A stretch of 64,000 nt of DNA, from contig CP070695.1 of NCBI GenBank assembly GCA_020353515.1, positions 666,843-730,842 of the forward strand. The letters run 5' to 3'. Source of the DNA: Candidatus Heimdallarchaeota archaeon. GTDB taxonomy: Archaea; Asgardarchaeota; Heimdallarchaeia; Hodarchaeales; Hodarchaeaceae. The notes beneath the pieces are model-generated. The model searched no databases. It was not told the DNA's origin and saw nothing but the letters and a program-made list of their open reading frames with translations. Below are positions 34,707 through 43,344 of this stretch, in pieces. How positions within the stretch are numbered: the first letter of the stretch is position 1; each line of letters starts with the position of its first letter. Both the position numbers and the translations under genes were made by a program.

Positions 34707-35486
34707 TCAAACATAAAGACCTTTACTTGGCTCTAGTCCTTCACCTTGAGATACCTGACGATTTCGTTCAGCTAATTCCATAAGAGACTTCTGAATTTTC
34801 CCTGCATCTTCAAGTAGCCTGGAAGTGTCAATCTCAAGATTTTTTATCAGATTCATAGCGTCGATCAACTTAGCAGCTCCTCCTGGGTCGGGATATGGGG
34901 TAGAAACGGAAGTAAGCAAAGTAAAACCTTTAATACGCGTAAGTAGGGCTTCATTCATGATTGCACCAGAAAGGCCCGAAATAAAACCGGTATGAGGCTT
35001 GGGAAAACCAAATTTCATAAGATCTTCATTTTCTTCATAGACTTGAGGTTCAGCTACGAGAAATACATTATCAGCTTTCTCGTCACGAGGATCAGCAACG
35101 AAGCCATCAAGACAAATAACTTGCTTGGTACCAATAGAGATTGCCCATTCTAATACGGCATTGGCAAGATAATAGTACGCTTGGGGTGGACAAGGAGATT
35201 CACCAATTAGAATTACTATTTGACGTTCTTTAGAACCATATATCCGATACGGGTATGCCAGAACACCATCGATGAATACGGAAACAGGTGGGATGAGAGG
35301 AGAGCGGATTGACCCTATCCATTCTAATTCAAGTTCTTTTATCATGTGTTTTGCAGCAATATTTCCAACCAATCCATGTCCAGGAAAACCAGCAGCAATC
35401 CATTTAGGATGAATGTCAGTTGTACATTCACACACTGTTTTACTGGGATCTGATCGAAATACTAGTTCTGATGATTCTTTTTCCAT
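34707..35486 (-). CDS. PAC2-family protein (proteasome assembly chaperone-like)
   Basis: 259 residues. Motifs are GFPGHGLVGNIAAKHMI at the N-terminus, SPLIPPVSVFIDG, IVILIGESPCPP and GLSGAIMNEA..GFTLLTSVSTPYPDPGGAAKLI. These match the archaeal PAC2/PbaA/PbaB family, structurally related to PAC1-PAC2 chaperones that assemble 20S proteasome rings. The AGGAGGT ribosome binding site 6 bases before the ATG fixes the start. No proteasome gene is adjacent. Archaeal members have chaperone-like activity in vitro, but the biological substrate is not firmly known. Confidence 0.88.
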   Translation of the reverse strand: MEKESSELVFRSDPSKTVCECTTDIHPKWIAAGFPGHGLVGNIAAKHMIKELELEWIGSIRSPLIPPVSVFIDGVLAYPYRIYGSKERQIVILIGESPCPPQAYYYLANAVLEWAISIGTKQVICLDGFVADPRDEKADNVFLVAEPQVYEENEDLMKFGFPKPHTGFISGLSGAIMNEALLTRIKGFTLLTSVSTPYPDPGGAAKLIDAMNLIKNLEIDTSRLLEDAGKIQKSLMELAERNRQVSQGEGLEPSKGLYV

Positions 35487-35624
35487 GATGTGACCTCCTA
35501 AAATTTGTATTTCTTATTTCTAAACTGTCTATGCAGTAAACTAAAAAAATCTATGTCAGTACTGAAAAGACAGTTCTTACATATTAATTCATCTTTAAAA
35601 ATTCAGTTCTTAATTAAGCACATT

Positions 35625-36044
35625 TTAAGGATTAGTATTTGTGCGAAGCCAATATAATGGAATACTTCGTAATTTTGTCTGGAATTCGACAATTTCTACA
35701 GGTTTAGCAATATAACAGTTTGTTCCTAGTGAATAAGCCAGTGATACATCTTTTTTATTAGCTGAAGTTGAAAGAATCACAATTGGAATATATTTTGTTT
35801 CCTCATTATTTTTCAAGATCTCTAATACTTCAAAACCATTCATTCGGGGCATCTTAATGTCCAAAAGAACTAGATCTGGTCTCAAACCATTGTGAACAAT
35901 CAAATTAACCGCTTCTTCCCCATCTTTTGCCCATTGGAATTCTAAATTTTGAAATGCAGCCAAAATACCACGTTTAATAAGAAAAGCGTGATCAGGGGAA
36001 TCTTCAACCAGTAAGACAAGTTTTTTTCGTTCTATGTCTGTCAT
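35625..36044 (-). CDS. CheY-like response regulator receiver
   Basis: 139 residues, a stand-alone receiver domain. The acidic pocket is E14/D15, the phospho-acceptor is D62 in VLLDIKMPRMNG, and switch residues Thr93/Ser94 (LSTSA) and Lys114 (IAKP) are all present, so it should be phosphorylated by a histidine kinase. There is no output domain. It sits 43 bases downstream of a second receiver gene on the same strand. No kinase lies in the window, so the pair probably serves kinases encoded elsewhere, in a phosphorelay or multi-protein complex. Confidence 0.93.
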   Translation of the reverse strand: MTDIERKKLVLLVEDSPDHAFLIKRGILAAFQNLEFQWAKDGEEAVNLIVHNGLRPDLVLLDIKMPRMNGFEVLEILKNNEETKYIPIVILSTSANKKDVSLAYSLGTNCYIAKPVEIVEFQTKLRSIPLYWLRTNTNP

Positions 36045-36087
36045 TCACTATATCTCACGATTTTTAATTTTTATAAATAACAACTAA

Positions 36088-36525
36088 TTAGATAAGGGAG
36101 GAAGGTAAGATGGCATGTTTAAACCAAAATTCACAAATAGTTTCTAGCTTTTTCCGGAATTTCTTCAAATCTCTAGGTTTAAGAACCCAAGAATTTGCCC
36201 CAAGGTTAAAACATTGTCTGATAGTTGTTATTTCATATAATCTCGAAAATATGATTATTGGAACATCTTTAAATGGTGATGATTCCTCTTTAAATTGTCT
36301 TAAAACTGCTATACCATCAAAATTCGAGTTTTCTATATCCAATAAAACTATCGAGATAATTGAGGGTGTTTTCGCGTTAAGAAAGTCAAAAACTTCCTCT
36401 TCATTCTTAAACCAGAACATATCAATCGTACTAGAAAACATATCAGTAAGGATTTGTTCTATAAGAGGCGTATACTCAGTATCTTCATCTACTACTAGAA
36501 CACTGTGGTTTTTAGGGGGATCCAC
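36088..36525 (-). CDS. CheY-like receiver, divergent
   Basis: 145 residues, a single receiver-fold domain: VLVVDED (acidic residues 13-15), D63 in VLLDIENSNFDG, Ser94 in IIFSR and Lys116 in VLKP. The MP of the usual DxxMP loop is replaced (DIENSNF), so it is divergent but probably still phosphorylatable. It lies directly upstream of the canonical receiver (43-base gap). Two receivers without a kinase or effector are typical of archaeal signalling islands. Function unknown. Confidence 0.85.
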   Translation of the reverse strand: MDPPKNHSVLVVDEDTEYTPLIEQILTDMFSSTIDMFWFKNEEEVFDFLNAKTPSIISIVLLDIENSNFDGIAVLRQFKEESSPFKDVPIIIFSRLYEITTIRQCFNLGANSWVLKPRDLKKFRKKLETICEFWFKHAILPSSLI

Positions 36526-36771
36526 TTATCTCAACCTAACTTACAAACATGTATGGATATAAGAGGGCTATAAATAATAAAATCGAAGTAAAACCCATTA
36601 AATTTTGCTTTCTTATTCGGTCTTTCGAAATTTATCCTGGATAATGATTCATTAGTAGTCAATTTAATTTCACAGTCGTTTGATAAAAACCTAGTTTTAT
36701 ACTCAATGTGAAAAAAGTTAAAGTACACATAAGAATAACCTTTATCTATAATTGAATCAGGCGATCAGACT

Positions 36772-37476
36772 GTGTGGAAAACACGATTAATATTGTTGTC
36801 AATCTTTTTCAGTTTGTGGGCGTTTAATCTTGGTTTTGTTATTGCTGTAGAACCTGCTGACTACGGAGATGTAGTAGATGTGAATTACTCTCTATGGCTA
36901 GATGAGGGGCATACAATAGAAAAGGAAGGGAATATTAATGTGAATTTGCGTTACATCTATCTTAGAAGGAGTCAAACTGAACCAGTTCCAACAAAAGTAT
37001 ACAGGGCATTACCAGCAGCCCCGAATGAAGACCTTCAACAAGTATACCTTCAAGCATTCATTGATGCAGTTATTGGAATGGAGGTTGATGAAACAAAGAA
37101 TTTTATGATTGCAGCTAAAGATGCTTACGGGAATGAAGACCTTTATTATTACATCAAGATACTAGCACTTCTTTATGACGCTTCAGCACAAGATACTGAG
37201 GAAAAAGAAACCTCAGATCCTTTTAAAGATTTTTATCCCCTATTAATAGGCGGGAGTGTGATTGTAGCTGGAGGGGGATTAGCAGTGTGGTATGTATACT
37301 CATCACGAACACACAAGTCAGCACTTTCAGAGGAGAAAATGAGTTCCGCAGTACGAGCTAAATCGATCCAGAGAGACAAAGACAAAATTAAAGAACTACG
37401 AGAGCTCACAGAGGCAATGATAGGTTCAGCTGAGACTGCAAAGAAAGAAGAGGTAAAATTCCGCCGACGTCGATGA
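36772..37476 (+). CDS. membrane protein with extracellular FKBP-like domain
   Basis: 234 residues from GTG. It has an N-terminal signal or anchor (about residues 5-25), then a domain with the FKBP layout: DYGDVVDVNYSLWLDEGHTI at the start and FIDAVIGMEVDETKNFMIAAKDAYG, which resembles the GLxGMxxGExKxxxxPPxxAYG flap-region motif of SlyD/FKBP isomerases. A transmembrane helix follows (about 150-170), and the tail is a charged cytoplasmic helix. Aromatic catalytic residues are only partly recognisable, so isomerase activity is uncertain. The Asgard context gives no specific partner. Confidence 0.65.
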   Translation: MWKTRLILLSIFFSLWAFNLGFVIAVEPADYGDVVDVNYSLWLDEGHTIEKEGNINVNLRYIYLRRSQTEPVPTKVYRALPAAPNEDLQQVYLQAFIDAVIGMEVDETKNFMIAAKDAYGNEDLYYYIKILALLYDASAQDTEEKETSDPFKDFYPLLIGGSVIVAGGGLAVWYVYSSRTHKSALSEEKMSSAVRAKSIQRDKDKIKELRELTEAMIGSAETAKKEEVKFRRRR

Positions 37477-37489
37477 TTATGCAACTCCT

Positions 37490-37939
37490 ATGAGAAGAAA
37501 AAAACGAAAAATCATGTCGAAAAAACTATTGGAAGGATTATGGCAATCAGAAAAGGCAAAAATCATTGAATCCTTACCAAAAACAAAAAAATCCGTGACA
37601 TCTCTACTCTCACATCCTGTATTTGAGCTAAACAACGGTGAAGAGTCGATCGTGGAACTCTCAGAACTAGAATTCATCAAAAGCGTTATACCAAGCGCTC
37701 TAAACGATCAACTGATGTTACCCTTTATTTTTCAGAAGAAAAAAAGCCAATACACTTTACTTGGGGGAAAACTTGAACAATGGGTTGTTGAGAAAATTCT
37801 GGGATTGACTAAATCCTCTCCATTCCTACTTGAGCTCTTCCATCCACGCTCAGATTACTTCATATATCACGTCAAACGAGTTCAATCAAAGATTCCAACA
37901 TTGGTGTTTCTTACTTTTTCGATAAATACTCAGAGTTAG
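37490..37939 (+). CDS. UPF0216 (DUF61) family protein
   Basis: 149 residues. ELSELEFIKSVIPSALNDQLMLPFIF and YTLLGGKLEQWVVEKILGL match the archaeal UPF0216/DUF61 family, normally with a preceding NPxL-type basic segment. Here the N-terminus is unusually basic (RRKKRKIMSKK). It is 13 bases downstream of the FKBP-like gene, so probably co-transcribed. The family is widespread in archaea and its function is unknown. The 3' end is separated by 3 bases from the convergent nuclease gene. Confidence 0.75.
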   Translation: MRRKKRKIMSKKLLEGLWQSEKAKIIESLPKTKKSVTSLLSHPVFELNNGEESIVELSELEFIKSVIPSALNDQLMLPFIFQKKKSQYTLLGGKLEQWVVEKILGLTKSSPFLLELFHPRSDYFIYHVKRVQSKIPTLVFLTFSINTQS

Positions 37940-37942
37940 ATA

Positions 37943-38344
37943 TTAATAAAGTAAAACATTTTGACTATCAGAATCTTCCATTGTTGTTGTTTTAACCCCC
38001 GAAGAAAGAATTCGGATCAAATCATTTCTTGTAAGTAAAAAAATCCGAATTTTTTCTGCAAGGGATCGCGCTGGGTCAGAGAAGTAATTCGTTACAACAA
38101 GCATTTTAGATAAGAATCGACTATTTTTCATGACTTTTTCTGCGCGAATAACGATATCAACACCAACAGCTCGTTTCCAGTCCTTAATGATGACTCCAAT
38201 ACCTTCATTTTCATCACCATTTTGAATGACAAAATCGATTTCATTATCTCGCTGATGGAATTTCCGATCAACCATCAAATTGCGTTGACGACAATATTCG
38301 AGTGTAAGCTCTTCTAATCCAAGTAATTGATAATTATTTTTCAC
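37943..38344 (-). CDS. Mrr-like PD-(D/E)XK nuclease domain protein
   Basis: 133 residues. EIDFVIQ (Asp37) followed by VIIKDWKRAVG (Asp55-x-Lys57) gives the PD-(D/E)XK catalytic pattern, and the helix VIRAEKVMKNSRFLSKMLVVTNYF fits the restriction-endonuclease/Mrr fold. The start overlaps the end of the upstream AAA+ ATPase gene by 11 bases, so it is translated with the two ATPases. A nuclease effector driven by AAA+ partners is inferred; defence, replication repair and plasmid-derived functions are all possible. Confidence 0.7.
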   Translation of the reverse strand: MKNNYQLLGLEELTLEYCRQRNLMVDRKFHQRDNEIDFVIQNGDENEGIGVIIKDWKRAVGVDIVIRAEKVMKNSRFLSKMLVVTNYFSDPARSLAEKIRIFLLTRNDLIRILSSGVKTTTMEDSDSQNVLLY

Positions 38345-39452
38345 GATTTATCCCTTCAAATGTGATATAAGCATCCTCAGTAAAAGTTAATTCGAATGCC
38401 AGACGCTCAAGAATTCCAAAAATCGCTCTATTTGGTCGATAGGCTTTCTCTCTTAAATCTCGATCTGTAGATTGTTCATAAATCAGATTACCACTCAATA
38501 AATCTCCCAAGTGGTGACTTATGGTGCTTTTTGTTTTATTCATCAAAATTGTAAGTTCTTTATGGATAAGGTATCTTCGCTTAGCAGGGGGCAGAAAGTC
38601 GTTGTGAACCTCTCGTACTAGGATCTCACGAAGAATGGGAGATTTACTCAAAGGAAAAGTCTTCAAGGCTTTTGAATTAATTCCAAAAGTATATCGAATA
38701 TCTTCAACTCTACGAGAAAACGTGAAGATTTCCTTTAAGATTCTTAAAGCCACTCCTGGGTTCCCTAGAGATAGTTTTGCTATTTTTTGACATTCATCTT
38801 CTGTTATGGGGAGATCAATTCCCCCATAACAGACTTTAAGACGTCTATTAAGGATGTCCCTGATATCTGATGAAATTAAGTGGGGCATTGATAAGAAATT
38901 TTGGTATGTCTTGTCTCCACTTTGAATACAAAGACGACGATAAATTTCAAATTCTGTGTTATCCATTATTGCGATAATTTTAGGTGAATCAGCAGGGGAT
39001 TTTAGTGATAAAAGCCGGGCAAGGGTTTTATGTAAATAAAAAGCATTATCTAGAAAAATGATGTCGGACTTTAATTCCATATTCAAGCTAACTGTTTCAT
39101 TAGGATCAACGGTTCGTTCTGTAAAAAAAGTGGCTGCATCTTGATAATTTGCCAAGACATTCAGCTTTTGACTGTATTCTTTGAAAATATGTGCAAAAAC
39201 TGTTTTTCCACTTCCACGTGGCCCTTTTAGGAATAATAAATCATTTTCTGATTCATGGATGAAATCGATTATCTTTGCAATGAGGTTTTTAAATTGTGGA
39301 TTTTCTCCATAAAATGCTTTAGGTTGTTGAAGAGGAAGTAAAGGCTCACAAGGATCACATAGAAATCCTATTCTTCTCCGTTGCTTTTCTTGTTTTTGTT
39401 GCTTGGCAGCATCCTCAAATAATTCACTGATATGATCATCACGGCTCTTCAT
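38334..39452 (-). CDS. Orc/Cdc6-like AAA+ ATPase with winged helix (second of pair)
   Basis: 372 residues from an ATG that overlaps the upstream stop (ATGA); a longer frame upstream is only shadow. Residues about 45-250 form the AAA+ domain: FGFLCDPCEP-like N-linker, Walker A LKGPRGSGKT, Walker B DIIFLDNAF (Asp followed by Asn, so the usual DE is altered) and an SSDIRDIL sensor region. The C-terminus has a winged helix (LTILMNKTKSTISHHLGDLL). It is a paralogue of the preceding gene with a degenerate Walker B, suggesting an active-inactive ATPase pair. Confidence 0.78.
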   Translation of the reverse strand: MKSRDDHISELFEDAAKQQKQEKQRRRIGFLCDPCEPLLPLQQPKAFYGENPQFKNLIAKIIDFIHESENDLLFLKGPRGSGKTVFAHIFKEYSQKLNVLANYQDAATFFTERTVDPNETVSLNMELKSDIIFLDNAFYLHKTLARLLSLKSPADSPKIIAIMDNTEFEIYRRLCIQSGDKTYQNFLSMPHLISSDIRDILNRRLKVCYGGIDLPITEDECQKIAKLSLGNPGVALRILKEIFTFSRRVEDIRYTFGINSKALKTFPLSKSPILREILVREVHNDFLPPAKRRYLIHKELTILMNKTKSTISHHLGDLLSGNLIYEQSTDRDLREKAYRPNRAIFGILERLAFELTFTEDAYITFEGINREK

Positions 39453-40783
39453 GATAGCTTCCTCCTCGACAAAAAGATAGTTTTCGGTTCTATATGATAT
39501 TTTTCTTGTTTTAAATGCTGATAAACAGTAATGATTTCCAGAGCATGAGCCATATGAGAATTCCATTTAACATAGAAAATTTTAGAGCGGGCATCATGAA
39601 CGTCGTCTTTCGCTTCTAGGATTGGAATCGGAAGAGTGGATGTTAATGGTTTAATATGGTAATTCATTGTAGAAAGGTTAACAGCAAAAAGATCAGCTAG
39701 GTCTGAACTGCGTAGCCCATCTACTCCTGTAGCTGGGAAAAAAAAGCGTTCCTGTAACTGATGACCAAGAATGGCTGCAATTATGTCTCGCCGTTTTGGA
39801 GTGAGAAGGGTTGTAGTTTCTTCAGCCGTGTCTTTATCAATGGATTCTACAAGGTCTATTGCTACATTATAGCCTTCTCTACCAACAACTGCGTTAACAA
39901 TCCGAGCTGTGACTTTATCAATATTTTGAATAATTATCTCTTCTAAACAGTCTGAGGCCAGCTGTAATGCCACGGTAGGTATGCCTAGACTAAAATTAGC
40001 AATTGTTTCAATGGCTTTCGCTGAAAAAAGATCCAGGGGATTTCTAGCAATACTTAATCGTTGCGTTAATAGTATGCGAATTTCAGTTTTAGAGAAAACA
40101 GGAAAAAAGAAATATTCAGGATTAAAATAAGAGAGAAAATCTCGGGCGAGGATTTTTTGGTTTGCTTCTAAGAGAACTGTTAACGCGATACTATTAACAA
40201 ATCCGATAATTATAACTCCATGTTCTGCTCGGGTCTCAATATCAGTCATGAACTGTCTAATACGGGGAATAGCTGGAGTTCCTGTTATGGTATAATCCAA
40301 TTCATCAATAAAAATGATAAGAGGTTTATCTACAAGTTTGATATCATTCAGGAAACTTTCATAGGTCTCTATTGTTTTGGTTGATGAACTAAATTGATCC
40401 TCTATAGGTTCTCGCCAGTCAGATAGATCAGTATAAATCGTAATATAGTCTTGAAAACCTATTTGATCCCATTCTCGATCGAAATGACGAGCAAGATGCG
40501 ATTTCCCACTCCCACGTAACCCATGAGTAAGTAAATGGCGAAATGGAGAGAGAGGGTCTTGTTCAAATAAACGAATGGCATTTCCAACTTGAATGGCAAA
40601 ATCTAACAGAACTTCCTCACGAGCAACGTAAAAATCAGGGTTATTAGGATCCACTTTTTGTTGGAATGGATCTTGAGGGAAGCCAAATCGCTCAAAGGGA
40701 GTTTTTTTGGCAAGTTGGCCCGAGCGACCTGCTTTCAAAGCCTCTTTGATCTTATCCGCCAATTTGGTCAAGCGAGGAACCAC
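39449..40783 (-). CDS. Orc/Cdc6-like AAA+ ATPase with winged helix (first of pair)
   Basis: 444 residues. GFPQDPF leads into an AAA+ core with Walker A GLRGSGKSH (88-96), Walker B IIFIDELD (156-163) and an arginine-rich sensor 2 region. Residues about 330-410 are a winged helix (SSDLADLFAVNLSTMNYHIKPL). It is related to archaeal ATPases of the Orc1/Cdc6 and MNS/STAND-like groups but is not a canonical initiator. It is first of three overlapping minus-strand genes: ATPase, ATPase, nuclease. The upstream region carries several TCGAA repeats that may regulate it. Confidence 0.8.
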   Translation of the reverse strand: MVPRLTKLADKIKEALKAGRSGQLAKKTPFERFGFPQDPFQQKVDPNNPDFYVAREEVLLDFAIQVGNAIRLFEQDPLSPFRHLLTHGLRGSGKSHLARHFDREWDQIGFQDYITIYTDLSDWREPIEDQFSSSTKTIETYESFLNDIKLVDKPLIIFIDELDYTITGTPAIPRIRQFMTDIETRAEHGVIIIGFVNSIALTVLLEANQKILARDFLSYFNPEYFFFPVFSKTEIRILLTQRLSIARNPLDLFSAKAIETIANFSLGIPTVALQLASDCLEEIIIQNIDKVTARIVNAVVGREGYNVAIDLVESIDKDTAEETTTLLTPKRRDIIAAILGHQLQERFFFPATGVDGLRSSDLADLFAVNLSTMNYHIKPLTSTLPIPILEAKDDVHDARSKIFYVKWNSHMAHALEIITVYQHLKQEKYHIEPKTIFLSRRKLS

Positions 40784-41392
40784 TCTTAGATATTCTCGAT
40801 ATATCAGAATACTATGAGCTCATCGAACAAAACATGTCTTTTTCGACATAATAGTTTTGAACCCTATAGAAGGATTAACGATGAGCATGGTTTTGTCAGT
40901 CCGTATCCATATCAGTTCTGTCTTATTTGATGACATGAAGGATTGAAAGTTCGATTTTTGGATTTTCCTAACACAATCGAATCAAATCGAACTATTCGAA
41001 CTATCCCTTAAAAAGCTTTTCTGAAAGTATTTTAAATGTCAAGAGGACTGGTTATTCTAGAAAAGAGATATAAGTTTTTATAAAGAATGCCTTCATCGAA
41101 CTATTTTTAATAATTTTCAACTCTTGATTTCAAGTGTTTTTTATATTAATTTCCCGACATTTTTGTTTCATAAGCCTTTTCACGATCTATCAATGTTAAC
41201 TGTGTCTTTATAATACCATGTACCTTTTTTTAATGAAACTCCTGGTTCCTAACAAGTACCATGTAATTTGAGTAAAATTGTGCCTATTAGTGCTGTTACG
41301 TACTAATGATGTGATATTTCATTCTTGTCTCGCCGGCCTATTCAGTTAGCTTTAAGAACCATTCTATCCCTTCTAGACATGAAGGAGAGCAT
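40784..41392. other. long intergenic region with TCGAA repeats
   Basis: About 600 bases before the small frame at 41393. A short inverted repeat ATGTC/GACAT lies near 40833. A cluster of TCGAA repeats (listed separately) is at 40976-41000. A TTTTTATAAAG element near 41073 is a good TATA candidate for rightward transcription. Otherwise AT-rich with no coding signal. Confidence 0.35.
40976..41000. promoter_or_regulatory. cluster of three TCGAA repeats
   Basis: ATCGAA at 40976 and 40986 and ATTCGAA at 40994, spaced by about one helical turn, followed by TATCCCTTAAAAAG. The core resembles the TTCGAA units of the two operators at 41.6 and 43.3 kb. Likely bound by the same PadR-type or a related regulator; this is inference from sequence similarity. 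Confidence 0.4.
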
Positions 41393-41533
41393 TTGCAAGA
41401 CGAATCTCAGTTTATTGACACATTAATAAAGACGGCGTATAATTACGGAAAACGGTACATATATCGCACTCTCTCCAATATTCTTAAGGAATGGTCATTG
41501 GACGAGCTCCTTGAGGATAGTCAATTTCGTTAA
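41393..41533 (+). CDS. small 46-residue protein
   Basis: TTG frame of 46 codons with an AAGGAGAG ribosome binding site a few bases upstream. The product (starting MQDESQFIDTLIKTAYNYG, ending LKEWSLDELLEDSQFR) is amphipathic and helical with balanced charge, and codon use looks coding. It precedes the padR gene by 150 bases on the same strand. No family is recognised. It may be a small partner of the PadR/HAAS system. Confidence 0.4.
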   Translation: MQDESQFIDTLIKTAYNYGKRYIYRTLSNILKEWSLDELLEDSQFR

Positions 41534-41624
41534 TTGTAACTAATACTCATTGCAAGTTTTAATCACCTTTTCTTTGAATCTCTTTTCTTTTTAATATTCT
41601 TCCCTATGATTTTTCAATATATCT

Positions 41625-41657
41625 TCTCGAATATTCGAAATTCGAACAGTTTATAAA
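41625..41657 (+). promoter_or_regulatory. PadR-unit operator and TATA box
   Basis: Contains the perfect 12-base palindrome TCGAATATTCGA (41627-41638), another TTCGAA at 41641-41646 and a TATA box TTTATAAA at 41650-41657. The predicted transcription start (about 41680) nearly coincides with the ATG at 41687, so the mRNA would be close to leaderless. 27 of 33 positions match the element upstream of the M1 peptidase gene, suggesting one shared regulator, most simply the PadR protein itself. Confidence 0.65.
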
Positions 41658-41686
41658 TTTCTCTAAATAATACTTCCTTGGTTTGA

Positions 41687-42058
41687 ATGGTTGATAGTGA
41701 ATCCGCTCGTGAATATAATTCATATTTAGGCAAGGACTTATCAACTTTACTCATTTTATCAACCTTAAGTGCCAAGAAAAGATCCAGTACTTATGAATTA
41801 ATCCGAGATATCAAAACTAAGACTAATAACAAGATCTCTCTTCGAGCGGGCACTATTTATCCTCACATGGAGAAATTAGAATCGCTGGGGGTCATAAACA
41901 AATATGTAGAAGATACTCCCTCCCGTTCCGAGGGAGTTATTCGTCAAAAATCTGTCTACTCGATAACTCAGAAAGGACTTGAAATGCTAAGGGAAAAAAT
42001 GCGAGATTGGAACGACCTTCAATTCATAATTAATAGTTTACTAGCAAACGAAATGTGA
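41687..42058 (+). CDS. PadR-family transcriptional regulator
   Basis: 123 residues. STLLILSTLSAKKRSSTYELIRDIK, then RAGTIYPHMEKLESLGVINKY and RQKSVYSITQKGLEMLREKM are the PadR winged-helix signature, including the conserved YPxLxxLExxGxI segment. It is 9 bases upstream of a HAAS-domain membrane protein, the usual PadR partner arrangement in which the regulator represses its own operon and responds to envelope stress or small molecules. A strong operator-TATA element directly precedes it. Confidence 0.92.
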   Translation: MVDSESAREYNSYLGKDLSTLLILSTLSAKKRSSTYELIRDIKTKTNNKISLRAGTIYPHMEKLESLGVINKYVEDTPSRSEGVIRQKSVYSITQKGLEMLREKMRDWNDLQFIINSLLANEM

Positions 42059-42067
42059 GCATGTTAA

Positions 42068-43255
42068 ATGAATCCTAATAATTCACAATTTCAGGAATTT
42101 TCAACCTATTTCACTTCTGATGCTTGGCAACTAGTCAGTTCTTTCCTTAATAATCTTCAAGCGAAGATGGATCAGTTTAGTGTATCAACTGAAGAACAGA
42201 CAACAATTCTTCATGGAATAGAAGAATATATTCTTGAATTCATTGAAAATTATAAAGATCGGGCAAAGATCACTTTTGTTGAAGCTCTGGAGCTTATTCA
42301 AGAAATAGGTTCTCCTTCTGAAATTCTCCACTCTATGGATCTCCCGTTTGATCAGACAATTAAACCAGAGATCATAACACCAGAAAATGATTCTTCAACG
42401 TATGCTAAAGTGAAATGTAAGGCCTGTGAGTGGCCAAATGAACCTGATTCTCGATTCTGTGACCATTGTGGCGTTAGAATTGGTGAATTAATAGAAGGCA
42501 GAAAGCAGCTTCGCCTTCCTAGAATACCTGATGAAATTATTGTATTTCCTTATATATCAGGTTTCCTACTTGCTTACCTGCTATTGATTTTTACTGGAGT
42601 TCTTACCATAATCATAACTTATTCTTCTCTTAATTACCCAAATTTAGATTATATCCCCGAATTATACCGTAAATTAAGTGATACTCCACCTGATATGATT
42701 ATTCCAGCATTTATAATTGGATTGATCATAGGATATCTTATCGAGCGTTTTTATTCAGGGAAATTGACCAAGTATCGACATGATGTGCATTTGACTCAAT
42801 TCCAAAGGTATTTTTCCCTCGGATTAGTTCTTACAGTTATTGCCCTCTGGTTATTCTTTATTTATGTCCCGATCCGAGTAACACGTGATGAATTAACCAC
42901 GTTGTTTATTTTTCTAACAATTGTATGTGTTTTCTTTTCCATATGGATCTATAAATGGAACTCAACAAGGAAACCCTCCGACACGCCCTATCTAACTATC
43001 CTGAGGCACATAAAGGGGTTGGAAGAAGATAATTTTCGGAAAATCCTGACTTTTAATTTAGTTGGTGATGTAGGAATCTTTTTGCTTGTATTCATTTTTT
43101 GGAGCCCGATAATGCCTTGGAATGTAGTTGCAATTCCTGCATGGATTGTCCTAGTTATAAGTCTCATAATACTTCTAAATGGAGTTCTTCTAATGAATTA
43201 TTATTCTTGGATGCACATAAATCGATTTATTGGCTTCACTAAACCATTTTCTTAA
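42068..43255 (+). CDS. HAAS-domain, zinc-ribbon membrane protein
   Basis: 395 residues. Residues about 15-105 resemble the HAAS/DUF1700 helical domain (LVSSFLNNLQAKM, EEYILEFIENYKDRAKIT, EALELIQEIGSPSEIL), normally paired with PadR regulators. A zinc ribbon follows (CKACEWP...FCDHCGVRI, about 117-138), then about six transmembrane segments up to the C-terminus. It is co-transcribed with padR. It probably senses or modulates envelope state and controls PadR through the HAAS domain; that link is known for the family and inferred here. Confidence 0.82.
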   Translation: MNPNNSQFQEFSTYFTSDAWQLVSSFLNNLQAKMDQFSVSTEEQTTILHGIEEYILEFIENYKDRAKITFVEALELIQEIGSPSEILHSMDLPFDQTIKPEIITPENDSSTYAKVKCKACEWPNEPDSRFCDHCGVRIGELIEGRKQLRLPRIPDEIIVFPYISGFLLAYLLLIFTGVLTIIITYSSLNYPNLDYIPELYRKLSDTPPDMIIPAFIIGLIIGYLIERFYSGKLTKYRHDVHLTQFQRYFSLGLVLTVIALWLFFIYVPIRVTRDELTTLFIFLTIVCVFFSIWIYKWNSTRKPSDTPYLTILRHIKGLEEDNFRKILTFNLVGDVGIFLLVFIFWSPIMPWNVVAIPAWIVLVISLIILLNGVLLMNYYSWMHINRFIGFTKPFS

Positions 43256-43344
43256 TGATTTTTTTGATTGTTATATTTTTAGCTCGTTACAGTTGAAGTA
43301 AGGGCACTAGGTAGCGTATTTAATGTTAATAACCAAATTTCTTT
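43256..43344. other. intergenic spacer after the HAAS gene
   Basis: AT-rich spacer. The rest of the gap up to 43646 holds the operator-TATA element and a doubtful basic frame, listed separately. Confidence 0.3.

Noticed and set aside
39453..39566. N-terminal extension of the second AAA+ ATPase
   Set aside because: The 38 extra codons lie inside the upstream ATPase gene in another frame, whereas the ATG at 39452 overlaps the stop as ATGA, a typical coupled start.
41000..41390. Possible mobile element or phage remnant in the 900-base gap
   Set aside because: No transposase-like frame, terminal inverted repeats or target duplication was recognised.
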